Of a stretch of DNA of 6,179 bases, positions 1-6,071 are shown piece after piece (within the stretch, counting starts at the first letter, position 1; each line of letters opens with the position of its first letter). The position numbers and the translations under genes are program-made. The stretch is from Alphaproteobacteria bacterium (GTDB taxonomy: Bacteria; Pseudomonadota; Alphaproteobacteria; Micropepsales; Micropepsaceae): assembly GCA_003246795.1 (NCBI GenBank), contig QKCS01000087.1, forward strand, positions 1 through 6,179, in the 5' to 3' direction. The notes beneath the pieces are model-generated. The model had not been told where the DNA came from. It saw only the letters and a program-made list of their open reading frames with translations, and did not search any database.

Positions 1-1082
1 AAGCCGTACGAGATGAGGAAGAACATCGAGACCACGGACGCGCTCAGATTGAGATCGCCGAGCGCGATCACGGCGAGCGCGATCACGCCCGTCAGCACGA
101 CCGCGCGTCGCGGAGTGTCCGCCGGCCCGCTGCCGCTTGCGAAGGCTTCGAGCCGGGGAAAGACTTCGTCCTTGGCCAACGACTGAAGAATGCGCGGCGC
201 ACCTAGGAACGACGCCAGCGCCGACGACAGCGCGGCGGCAATCAGCCCGGCGTCGACCAGCGGCGGAATGACCGACACTTGCTTCATCGCCAGCGTGTCC
301 GTTCTCAGGGCCTCGCCCGGCAGCGCGCCCGCGAATCCGACCGCGCTCGCGAGATAAACGACGATCGACAGCAGCACCGCGGCGATCACGCCGGTGGGAA
401 TGCTTCGCGAGGGCTTGGCCAAGTCGCCCGACATGCTGACGCCCTGCGTGAACCCGGTGACGGCCGGAAAGAAGATCGCAAACGCCACCCACAGCGGGAT
501 TGCGTCGGCGGGCCCCGCCCAATTCGCAGCGAACTGATGGCCCGACCAAATCCCGGCCGCGCCGACGCCGAACGACACGAGCGCCGCCGCCAGCGCCGCC
601 ATCACGACGAACTGGAACCGCGTCGCCCAATCGGCGCCGAGCCACGCCAGAACGGCCAGCGCCAGAACGGCGCCCGCGCCAAAGAGGCGCACGGTCAGCC
701 CGTCGTCGCGCCCGACGATCGCGGCCCCTGCCTCGGCAAAGCCGATGCAATAGAACCCGACGGAAATCGACTGGGCGAGAAACAGAACGAGCCCGATCGC
801 GCCGCCGAACCCGATTCCGAGCGTACGAGAGATCAGGTAGTAGTCGCCGCCGCCTTTCACCGCGTAGTTCGTCGAGATCGCCGCCACCGACAGCGACGTG
901 AGGAACGAGATCAGGTTGGCGATGGCGATGATCACGAGCGCCTGGCCGAGACCCGCGCCGCCGATCACGTATCCCAAGCGCAGAAAGAGGATGATGCCGA
1001 GAATGGTCAAAATACTCGGCGTGAACACGCCCGAGAACGTGCCCAGCCTCGGCTTCTCGACCTTTGCCGCTTCGCTCGTCAT
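1..1082 (-). CDS. Cation-chloride cotransporter (SLC12/APC superfamily), N-terminal part, cut by window edge
   Basis: This is a membrane transporter of the cation-chloride cotransporter family, which moves Cl- together with K+ and/or Na+ across the inner membrane. The first 360 residues are visible; the C-terminus runs off the left edge. Family signatures appear in order: GTFSGVFTPSILTILG in TM1 (residues 14-29), KGGGDYYLISRTLG in TM3 (76-89), AIFFPAVTG...MSGDLAKPSRSIPTG in TM6 (202-231) and ALSSALAS..GAPRILQSLAKD in TM8 (284-304). The Ser pair 286-287 matches the Na+ site of NKCC/NCC proteins, and Pro206, Thr209 and the Tyr pair 81-82 match K+ site positions. The ATG at 1082 gives the expected short cytoplasmic N-terminus. 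It lies 9 bases after the stop of the upstream permease, in the same frame, with no clear Shine-Dalgarno, so it is probably co-transcribed and translationally coupled. A general amino acid permease is less likely given the SLC12-specific motifs. The family is confident; the ions are inferred. Confidence 0.9.
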   Translation of the reverse strand, partial: MTSEAAKVEKPRLGTFSGVFTPSILTILGIILFLRLGYVIGGAGLGQALVIIAIANLISFLTSLSVAAISTNYAVKGGGDYYLISRTLGIGFGGAIGLVLFLAQSISVGFYCIGFAEAGAAIVGRDDGLTVRLFGAGAVLALAVLAWLGADWATRFQFVVMAALAAALVSFGVGAAGIWSGHQFAANWAGPADAIPLWVAFAIFFPAVTGFTQGVSMSGDLAKPSRSIPTGVIAAVLLSIVVYLASAVGFAGALPGEALRTDTLAMKQVSVIPPLVDAGLIAAALSSALASFLGAPRILQSLAKDEVFPRLEAFASGSGPADTPRRAVVLTGVIALAVIALGDLNLSASVVSMFFLISYG

Positions 1083-1091
1083 GTCTTTGAA

Positions 1092-2906
1092 TTACACGGC
1101 GCCGAGTGGCCACACCAGCAGAAGGACCGGAACACCCACCGCCAAGACGATTGCCTCAAGCGGCAAACCCATTCGCCAGTAGTCGGCGAACGCATAGCCG
1201 CCCGGCCCCATGATCAGCGTGTTGTTCTTGTGTCCGATCGGCGTCAGAAACGCGCACGATGTGGAAATCGCCGTTCCCATCAAAAACGTATCGGGATTGA
1301 CGCCGAGCTTCGCCGCCATCGCGATGGCAAGAGGCCCCGCTATCACCATCGTCGCCACGTTGTTGAGCACGTCCGACAAGGTCATCGTAACGACCATCAG
1401 CAACACGAGCGCCACGACCGGCGACCGTCCTTGCGTGAGGGTCAGAAGCAAGTCGGCCACCAACGCCGTGCCGCCAACGTCGTGAAACGCCTCGCCCAGC
1501 GGCAAGAGGCAGGCGAGCATCACGATCACCGGCCAATCGATCTGGTCATAGAACTCGCGCGCAGGGACAAGGCCGGTCGCCGCGTATCCCGCGACGGCGA
1601 TCATGATGGCGACTGTAAACGACAGCCAGCCCGACGACGCCGCAATGACGGCGCCGGCGAACAACCCGACCGCGACGGCGATCCGCCAGAGCCGCGGCCG
1701 CGCAATGCTCACTTCGCCGATCGGTATGACGCTGAGCCAGTTCAGGGCCCGCGACAGCGCGCCATGTGTGCCGGCGATCAACAGGACATCGCCCGCCTCG
1801 ATCCGCCGCGTCAGCACGTTGTCGCGATAGGTCCGGCCGCGGTGCGCAATTCCGAGCAGCGTCACGTCGAACCGCGAACGCAGATTGAAACTGCGCGCCG
1901 ACTGCCCCGCGATCGACGACTCGGCGCGGACGACGGCCTTGGTCACCATCGCCTGCTCGGCCTCTTTCTCCTTCGCCGCGCTCTCATCCTCCACGGTTTC
2001 GGCGGTCGCGTTGCCGTCGTCGACCTTGTGCGGTTGAAGCCTGAGACGCTTGATGAACTCCGCGATCCCGTCGGTCGGACCTTCCACCACCAACGCGTCG
2101 CCTTGTTCGATCACCGACACCCGGCCGTTGAACGGCAACCGCCGCCCCTTCCGCACCAAGCCGACCGTAACCACGTCCGCGCCCTCGGCGTCCTTGTCCA
2201 GTTGCGGCAGATATTTTCCGATCGCGGGCGAGCCCTCCGGCACCGCCAGTTCAACCGTGAACTCCTCTTCGCTGATCGGCCGCTCGTCGCCGCGCCCCGT
2301 TTTCGGGATCAACCGCCACCCGAACAGAGCGACGAAAATCAAGCCGGCAGCGGCGACCGCAAGACCGACCGGCGCGAAGTCGAACATCTGATACGGCGCC
2401 CCGAGTTCGCGCGCCCGCAGGCTCGAGGCGATGATATTGGGCGGCGTCCCGATCAGCGTGACGAGACCGCCAAGGATCGTCGCGAAGGCCAGCGGCATCA
2501 GTGTCAGGTGCGGCGACCGGCCGGCCTTTTGCGCCGCCTGGATATCCACAGGCATCAACAAGGCCAATGCCGCGACGTTGTTGATCACGGCCGAGAGCGC
2601 GGCGCCGATCCCCCCCGTCACCGCGATATGCATGCCGATCGGCCGGTCGGGCTTGATGAAACGTTGCGTCACCAGATTCAGCGCGCCCGAGTTCTCGAAC
2701 GCGCGCGACGCGATGAGGACAAGCGCGACGATGAACACGGCCGAGTGCGAAAAGCCGGACAGGGCCTTCGCTTCGGGCACGATGCCGAGCACTACGCCGA
2801 TGAGCAGTCCGCACACCGCAACAAGGTCGTGCCGGAGCCGGCCCCACAGCAGAAAGCCGAGGACAAGCGTCAGAAGCGCAAAAAGTTCGATTTGAGGAAG
2901 CGTCAT
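1092..2906 (-). CDS. SLC13/DASS-type permease with two TrkA_C domains (downstream paralog, 604 aa)
   Basis: This is an inner-membrane anion transporter of the SLC13/divalent anion:Na+ symporter type (ion transporter superfamily). Relatives carry sulfate, dicarboxylates or similar anions; the substrate cannot be read from the sequence. The layout is membrane half one (about residues 5-200), two TrkA_C/RCK_C ligand-sensing domains (about 216-290 and 320-398), then membrane half two (about 403-600). Both inverted-repeat halves keep the hairpin motif, INNVAALALLMP (Asn109-Asn110) and LNNVATMVIAGP (Asn515-Asn516), which align with the SNT motifs of DASS proteins. Each is followed by its binding loop, LIGTPPNII (151-159) and LTPIGHKNN (554-562). 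The linker between the TrkA_C domains is acidic and about 10 residues longer than in the upstream paralog. The ATG at 2906 lies 18 bases after the paralog's stop and gives a collinear N-terminus, though no good Shine-Dalgarno is visible. The length is usual for permeases of this architecture (about 600 aa, as E. coli YfbS). Confidence 0.9.
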   Translation of the reverse strand: MTLPQIELFALLTLVLGFLLWGRLRHDLVAVCGLLIGVVLGIVPEAKALSGFSHSAVFIVALVLIASRAFENSGALNLVTQRFIKPDRPIGMHIAVTGGIGAALSAVINNVAALALLMPVDIQAAQKAGRSPHLTLMPLAFATILGGLVTLIGTPPNIIASSLRARELGAPYQMFDFAPVGLAVAAAGLIFVALFGWRLIPKTGRGDERPISEEEFTVELAVPEGSPAIGKYLPQLDKDAEGADVVTVGLVRKGRRLPFNGRVSVIEQGDALVVEGPTDGIAEFIKRLRLQPHKVDDGNATAETVEDESAAKEKEAEQAMVTKAVVRAESSIAGQSARSFNLRSRFDVTLLGIAHRGRTYRDNVLTRRIEAGDVLLIAGTHGALSRALNWLSVIPIGEVSIARPRLWRIAVAVGLFAGAVIAASSGWLSFTVAIMIAVAGYAATGLVPAREFYDQIDWPVIVMLACLLPLGEAFHDVGGTALVADLLLTLTQGRSPVVALVLLMVVTMTLSDVLNNVATMVIAGPLAIAMAAKLGVNPDTFLMGTAISTSCAFLTPIGHKNNTLIMGPGGYAFADYWRMGLPLEAIVLAVGVPVLLLVWPLGAV

Positions 2907-2924
2907 GCGCCCAACGTCAAGACG

Positions 2925-4712
2925 TCAGTATGGTGCGTCAAGAGGCCAAACGAGCAGAAGCGCCGGCACGCCGACAGTCACCACGATGATCTCAAGCGGC
3001 AAGCCGACGCGCCAGTAGTCGCTGAACCTGTAGCCGCCGGGACCTAGGATCAGCGTGTTGTTCTTGTGCCCGATCGGCGTGAGGAAGCAGCACGACGAGG
3101 CGACCGTCGCCGCCATCAAGAACGTATCCGGATTGACCCCGATCTTGAGCGCCAACGTGATCGCAAGCGGCGCGGCGATGACGATCGTAGCAACGCCCGT
3201 CAGGGCGTCGGCGAGCAGCATCGTGATCACCATCAGCGCGACCAGGGCGACGACCGGTGACTGTCCTTGCGTGACCCAAAGCACGACTTCGGCGATCGCC
3301 GCCGTGCCGCCGACATTGTCGAACGCGATCCCGAGCGGCAGCAGGCACGCCAGCAAGATGACCGCCGGCCATTCGATCTGGTTGTAGAAATCGCGGGCGG
3401 GGATCAAACCGATCGCCGCGTAGACGATGACCGCCACCGCAAGCCCGATCGTGAACGACAGCACGCCCCAGGTCGCAGCCGTGATCGCGAGCACGAACGG
3501 CACGATCGCCCACGCCACTTTCGACGGCGACACGGGCGATACGTCGTCCTGCGACAGCGGCATCAGGCGCAACGTCTCGACGGCTGCCGTGAGCGAGGAG
3601 GCCGGTCCGCAGAGCAACAGCATGTCGCCGGGTTCGAGCGGGCGCGACTTCAGATCCTTGCGGATCAGCTCGGTCCCGCGAGAAACGCCGAGCAAGGTCG
3701 TGCGAAACCGCGACCGCAACTGCACGGACGCCGCCGACCGGCCTGCGATCACCGACTCGCCGCGCACCACGGCCTGAACGAGCGAGATGTCTTGCGCCCG
3801 GCGCACGACCGTCGAGGCGCCCGGGCTGTCGTCGACTGGTTGGAGGCGCAACTCCTTGATGAACGCGGCGAGGCCGCCGGCCGCCCCCTCGACGATCAGC
3901 ACGTCGCCCGCAACGAGTGGCACGAACCGCGCGCTGCCCGGCAATTGCTCGCCGTTGCGCACGACGCCCAACGTCACGACGTCGCTGGCCTCGGCCTCGG
4001 AATCGAGCTGCGCCAAGACCTTGCCGATGACGTTCGACTCCGCAGTGACCAACAACTCCGCCGCGTATTGTTCGACGCTCGGCTTCAGGTTGACGCCGCC
4101 CGGCCTTTGCGGAACCAGCCGCCAGCCCGCGAACGCGACATAGGCAAGCCCCGCAAGCGCGATCACGATGCCGACCGGCGTAAAGTCGAACATTTCGTAA
4201 GGCGCGCCCACCCGCTCAGCCCGGAACTGCGAGGCGATGATGTTCGGCGGCGTGCCGATCAGGGTCACCATGCCGCCCAGAATCGTCGCGAACGAAAGCG
4301 GGATCAGCGTGAGACCCGGCGCGCGCTGCGCCTTCTTCGCCGCGTCGATGTCGATCGGCATCAGGATGGCGAGCGCCGCCACGTTGTTGATGAAGGCGGA
4401 GATCAAGGCGCCGAAACCGCCCGTCGCGATGATGTGCGAGGCGACGGTGGCCCGACTGGTCAAGAGCGGCCGCACGAGCAACGTCAGCGCGCCGGAATTC
4501 TCGATCGCCCGCGACGCCACCAGCGCGAAAGCCACGATCAGAACGGCGGGATGGGAAAGGCCGGCGAAAGCGTCGCGCTCGGGAATGACGCCGATGACGA
4601 CGCCGACAAAAAGCCCGCACGCCGCCACGACATCGTGCCGAAAGCGGCCCCACAACAGCATCGCCAGGACACAGAAGAGAAGCGCAAACAACAGCGCCAG
4701 CTCGGTCGTCAC
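2925..4712 (-). CDS. SLC13/DASS-type permease with two TrkA_C domains (upstream paralog, 595 aa, altered second motif)
   Basis: This is a paralog of the next gene and the first gene of the presumed transport operon. It has the same architecture: membrane half one (about residues 5-200), two TrkA_C domains (about 216-290 and 310-388), membrane half two (about 396-592). It aligns without gaps to its neighbour over the first 290 residues, with about 58% identity by hand count. The first hairpin motif is intact (INNVAALAILMP, Asn109-Asn110), as are the loops LIGTPPNII (151-159) and LTPIGHKNN (544-552). The second hairpin motif is not: where the neighbour has LNNVA, this protein reads LTGVA (Thr505-Gly506), which removes both asparagines. 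Function, stoichiometry or partner dependence may therefore differ. The start is GTG at 4712, chosen because an AAGGA lies 10 bases upstream and the N-terminus matches the paralog. A nearby upstream ATG hits a TAG within ten codons. The family is confident; the substrate is unknown. Confidence 0.9.
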   Translation of the reverse strand: MTTELALLFALLFCVLAMLLWGRFRHDVVAACGLFVGVVIGVIPERDAFAGLSHPAVLIVAFALVASRAIENSGALTLLVRPLLTSRATVASHIIATGGFGALISAFINNVAALAILMPIDIDAAKKAQRAPGLTLIPLSFATILGGMVTLIGTPPNIIASQFRAERVGAPYEMFDFTPVGIVIALAGLAYVAFAGWRLVPQRPGGVNLKPSVEQYAAELLVTAESNVIGKVLAQLDSEAEASDVVTLGVVRNGEQLPGSARFVPLVAGDVLIVEGAAGGLAAFIKELRLQPVDDSPGASTVVRRAQDISLVQAVVRGESVIAGRSAASVQLRSRFRTTLLGVSRGTELIRKDLKSRPLEPGDMLLLCGPASSLTAAVETLRLMPLSQDDVSPVSPSKVAWAIVPFVLAITAATWGVLSFTIGLAVAVIVYAAIGLIPARDFYNQIEWPAVILLACLLPLGIAFDNVGGTAAIAEVVLWVTQGQSPVVALVALMVITMLLADALTGVATIVIAAPLAITLALKIGVNPDTFLMAATVASSCCFLTPIGHKNNTLILGPGGYRFSDYWRVGLPLEIIVVTVGVPALLLVWPLDAPY

Positions 4713-4722
4713 GCTTTGGCTA

Positions 4723-4727
4723 TCCTT
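4723..4727 (-). promoter_or_regulatory. Ribosome binding site of the first permease
   Basis: AAGGA on the minus strand lies 10 bases before the GTG at 4712. It is slightly distant but is the only purine-rich match there, and it decides the GTG start. Confidence 0.55.
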
Positions 4728-4773
4728 GCCCCGTTATCGATGCACGCATGAGCCGAATCGGCGGGCTGCGCAA

Positions 4774-4809
4774 CCCGGACACGCGCTTATCCGTGGTTTC
4801 CCCGGACAC
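4774..4809. repeat. Pair of 9-bp direct repeats in the leader of the transport operon
   Basis: CCCGGACAC occurs at 4774-4782 and again at 4801-4809, a 27-base period, between the candidate promoter and the first permease. It could be a regulator binding pair or chance in GC-rich DNA. Confidence 0.3.
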
Positions 4810-4821
4810 CGCAACTGCAAT

Positions 4822-4850
4822 TTTATCAAGAGAAACAAGGAATTGTCCAA
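4822..4850 (-). promoter_or_regulatory. Candidate sigma-70-type promoter of the transport operon
   Basis: On the minus strand TTGGAC (4845-4850) is separated by 17 bases from GATAAA (4822-4827), within the most AT-rich patch of the window. Matches to the consensus are 3 of 6 and 4 of 6, so it is weak. A leader of about 100 bases to the GTG at 4712 would follow. A second, similarly weak pair, TTGCGG (4809-4814) and GATAAG (4786-4791), also with 17-base spacing, lies closer to the gene. Confidence 0.35.
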
Positions 4851-4872
4851 AGCCGCTGACGGCGGCTTTGGA
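4846..4872 (-). terminator. Perfect 11-bp hairpin after the secreted protein gene, probable terminator
   Basis: TCCAAAGCCGC (4846-4856) and GCGGCTTTGGA (4862-4872) are exact reverse complements around a 5-base loop. The hairpin begins 26 bases after the stop at 4899. Read on the minus strand it is followed by CAATTCCTTGTTTCTC, which is T-rich but not a clean T run, so termination may be partial. Its distal arm overlaps the candidate -35 box of the next operon. Confidence 0.5.
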
Positions 4873-4898
4873 GGTCCTGGCCAAGCCTTGGGTGGGCG

Positions 4899-5246
4899 TC
4901 AGGATTCGCCGTTCGGCTTGTCCTTGGCCACCGGCGTAATGCTCTCGATGAAACAGGAGCCACCCTCGTTGAGCTCGAGCAGACCCAGGGTATCGACGCA
5001 TTCCCAGCGGCTTTGCATGCGTACGATGAAATAGTTTTCCGGATCGCGTTGGTAGCCACACCGCCCTTTGAACTTGATCACGAAGTCGCCTTTTCTGCGC
5101 GACCTGGCGAGCACGGTGTCGGGACCGCTGCGCGTCAGCGTGTCGACGTCGACCCAGCGCAAACACGCGCCGCCGTTCTTTGGCTGCTCCGCTGCCGCCG
5201 TCGCGCAAAGCGCAACCGTCAAGCCGATGCTCATGAGCCAGCGCAT
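4899..5246 (-). CDS. Small secreted four-cysteine protein, DUF6491-like
   Basis: This is a 115-aa protein of unknown function that is probably exported. Residues 1-19 form a signal peptide: positively charged start, hydrophobic core, then an ATAAAEQ cleavage region with likely cutting after Ala19. The mature part has exactly four cysteines (28, 63, 83, 98), enough for two disulfides in the periplasm. The spacing and surrounding pattern resemble DUF6491 proteins of alphaproteobacteria: a Cys-Leu-Arg start, an Asp-Val strand, a basic-aromatic strand ending in GRC, then a Cys-Val stretch and a final CFIESITP strand. I make that link from memory of the pattern, so it is tentative. The Cys at 14 lies inside the signal core and does not form a convincing lipobox. 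The ATG at 5246 is supported by a strong AAGGAGG 7 bases upstream. It stands as a single gene between the DoxX-like gene and a hairpin. Confidence 0.75.
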   Translation of the reverse strand: MRWLMSIGLTVALCATAAAEQPKNGGACLRWVDVDTLTRSGPDTVLARSRRKGDFVIKFKGRCGYQRDPENYFIVRMQSRWECVDTLGLLELNEGGSCFIESITPVAKDKPNGES

Positions 5247-5253
5247 TGGAAAT

Positions 5254-5260
5254 CCTCCTT
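5254..5260 (-). promoter_or_regulatory. Strong ribosome binding site of the secreted protein gene
   Basis: A full AAGGAGG on the minus strand sits 7 bases before the ATG at 5246. It selects this start over the in-frame Met at codon 5. Confidence 0.85.
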
Positions 5261-5329
5261 CTCATTCAAAAAGCAGGATTCCGCGAACCAAACAGCCGGT
5301 CCTTGATCTTGCACAAGGAATGCGGCCGG

Positions 5330-5349
5330 GGCGGGCCCGAGAGCCCGCC
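5330..5349 (-). terminator. GC-rich stem-loop just after the DoxX-like gene
   Basis: GGCGGGC (5330-5336) pairs with GCCCGCC (5343-5349) around a 6-base loop, 7 bases beyond the stop at 5357. No T tract follows on either strand, so it may stabilise the mRNA 3' end or cause a pause rather than act as an intrinsic terminator. Confidence 0.3.
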
Positions 5350-5356
5350 GAGACGG

Positions 5357-5806
5357 TCACATCGCCCGCTTGAGCGAGACGCCGGTCACGTATTCGACGA
5401 GCGCGAAGACCTCGTCGCGGTGAACCAGGAGGATCGCCGCGCTCGAGAGCCAGACGCCGCAGGCCAGCGCGAACAGCAAGCCGCCGTCGTCCATGATCTC
5501 GACGCCCAGCGGCGTGAACAAATGAAATAAGATCGCGCCGGAGATAATGACGAACGCGATACCGGCGCCGAAGATACGCGCGCGCGGCACGAACAACAGG
5601 ATCGAGGCGACAAGTTCCGCAGAGCCGATGAACCACCGCCCGAACGGCTCGAACAACCCGATACCCGACCAATCGCGCAAGGTGGAGAAGATGAAGATGC
5701 TCTCCTCCGAACCCGTGAACTTGTAGAAGAGCGATTGCACGAACACGAAGGCGATATACGCCGACAGCACGAAAACGGCGATCAGCTTGACGCGATTGTC
5801 TGACAT
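5357..5806 (-). CDS. DoxX-like four-helix inner-membrane protein
   Basis: This is a 149-aa integral membrane protein with four predicted helices, at about residues 8-27, 56-73, 78-97 and 108-127. The pattern is that of DoxX-like proteins: LFYKFTG at the end of helix one (residues 27-32 region), IGSAELVASILLFVP leading helix two, and HLFTPLG after helix three, followed by a short acidic loop and DDGGLLFALACG in helix four. Proteins of this group sit in the inner membrane; some relatives are linked to redox chemistry, but most have no known role and I assign none here. Although the frame stays open upstream to 5950, the ATG at 5806 is preferred. It has AAGGAA 7 bases upstream, it starts just before the first helix, and the upstream extension is Arg-rich and overlaps another ORF. 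It follows the small ORF by 68 bases and may be co-transcribed with it or use its own promoter. Confidence 0.8.
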   Translation of the reverse strand: MSDNRVKLIAVFVLSAYIAFVFVQSLFYKFTGSEESIFIFSTLRDWSGIGLFEPFGRWFIGSAELVASILLFVPRARIFGAGIAFVIISGAILFHLFTPLGVEIMDDGGLLFALACGVWLSSAAILLVHRDEVFALVEYVTGVSLKRAM

Positions 5807-5813
5807 GGGATCG

Positions 5814-5819
5814 TTCCTT
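5814..5819 (-). promoter_or_regulatory. Ribosome binding site of the DoxX-like gene
   Basis: AAGGAA on the minus strand sits 7 bases before the ATG at 5806. It supports the 149-aa form rather than a longer reading from 5950. Confidence 0.75.
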
Positions 5820-5826
5820 CTCAAGA

Positions 5827-5832
5827 ATTGTA
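5827..5832 (-). promoter_or_regulatory. Candidate extended -10 promoter of the DoxX-like gene
   Basis: TACAAT on the minus strand matches the -10 consensus at 5 of 6 and is preceded by TG plus one base, the extended -10 form. No -35 match is seen at 16-18 bases. Transcription would begin near 5820, leaving a leader of roughly 14 bases that starts at the ribosome binding site. Confidence 0.3.
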
Positions 5833-5874
5833 ACACGTTGGTCGCATCGCGCGCCGGAAGCGCAAATCTCATTC

Positions 5875-6060
5875 TCACGACACGGGCCTCCCTTCGCGTT
5901 TGGCCGCCAGCCAGAGCGCGGCGCCCTCGCGACCCAGAATCTCGCTCCAAGCCGCCATCGCTCGGTCCGCCGGATGCGGCCGCGCGTCAAACCGGCCTGC
6001 CAACCAAAAGTCCCCCGGCGCCTGCCGACGTCCGCCAAGGTTCCTGAAAAAACGCATCAT
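5875..6060 (-). CDS. Small hypothetical protein, 61 aa
   Basis: This short ORF starts 11 bases after the stop of the dehydrogenase gene. It has GGGAGG immediately after that stop, placed 5 bases before the first ATG (6060) and 8 bases before a second ATG (6057); the second is better spaced, giving 60 aa. The protein has a basic N-terminus (MRFFRNLGGRR), a middle with FWLAGRFDARPHPADRA, and a possibly helical end with WSEILGREGAALWLAAKREG. It has no signal peptide, no membrane helix and no cysteine. I do not recognise a family. The tight spacing and the strong ribosome binding site argue that it is translated as part of the dehydrogenase transcript. The short length leaves room for doubt. Confidence 0.55.
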   Translation of the reverse strand: MMRFFRNLGGRRQAPGDFWLAGRFDARPHPADRAMAAWSEILGREGAALWLAAKREGRPVS

Positions 6061-6065
6061 CGCTG

Positions 6066-6071
6066 CCTCCC
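6066..6071 (-). promoter_or_regulatory. Ribosome binding site of the small ORF, abutting the dehydrogenase stop
   Basis: GGGAGG directly follows the TGA at 6072-6074. It is 5 bases from one ATG and 8 from the next, favouring the second ATG at 6057. It is the main evidence that the 61-codon ORF is real. Confidence 0.65.

Noticed and set aside
2000..2270. TrkA_C domains as a sign of a K+ channel or Trk system
   Set aside because: They lie inside an SLC13-type permease between its two membrane halves. There is no TrkA_N domain and no K+ selectivity filter.
279..3047. A 922-codon open frame on the plus strand
   Set aside because: It runs antisense across the cotransporter start and the whole 604-aa permease. 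Its product is almost entirely Arg, Asp, His and Gln with no domain pattern, as expected opposite GC-rich genes with strong codon bias.
3267..4751. A 494-codon open frame on the plus strand
   Set aside because: It is antisense to the 595-aa permease with the same Arg/Asp/His-rich composition; the minus strand holds a clear transporter.
4237..5034. A 265-codon plus-strand open frame crossing the 4713-4898 gap
   Set aside because: Most of it is antisense to the first permease and the secreted-protein gene, with a low-complexity product and no family pattern.
4720..5265. A 181-codon open frame on the minus strand
   Set aside because: It overlaps the secreted-protein gene out of frame. The latter has a signal peptide, conserved-looking cysteines and a strong ribosome binding site.
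5301..5318. Small inverted repeat CCTTG-N8-CAAGG upstream of the secreted-protein gene
   Set aside because: Five-base arms are expected by chance, and no promoter or known operator sits with it.
5807..5950. A longer N-terminus for the DoxX-like protein
   Set aside because: The extension is Arg-rich, overlaps the small ORF, and a well-placed AAGGAA precedes the internal ATG at 5806.
5262..6038. A 258-codon open frame on the minus strand
   Set aside because: It overlaps the DoxX-like gene in another frame, is Arg-rich and has no membrane or domain pattern.
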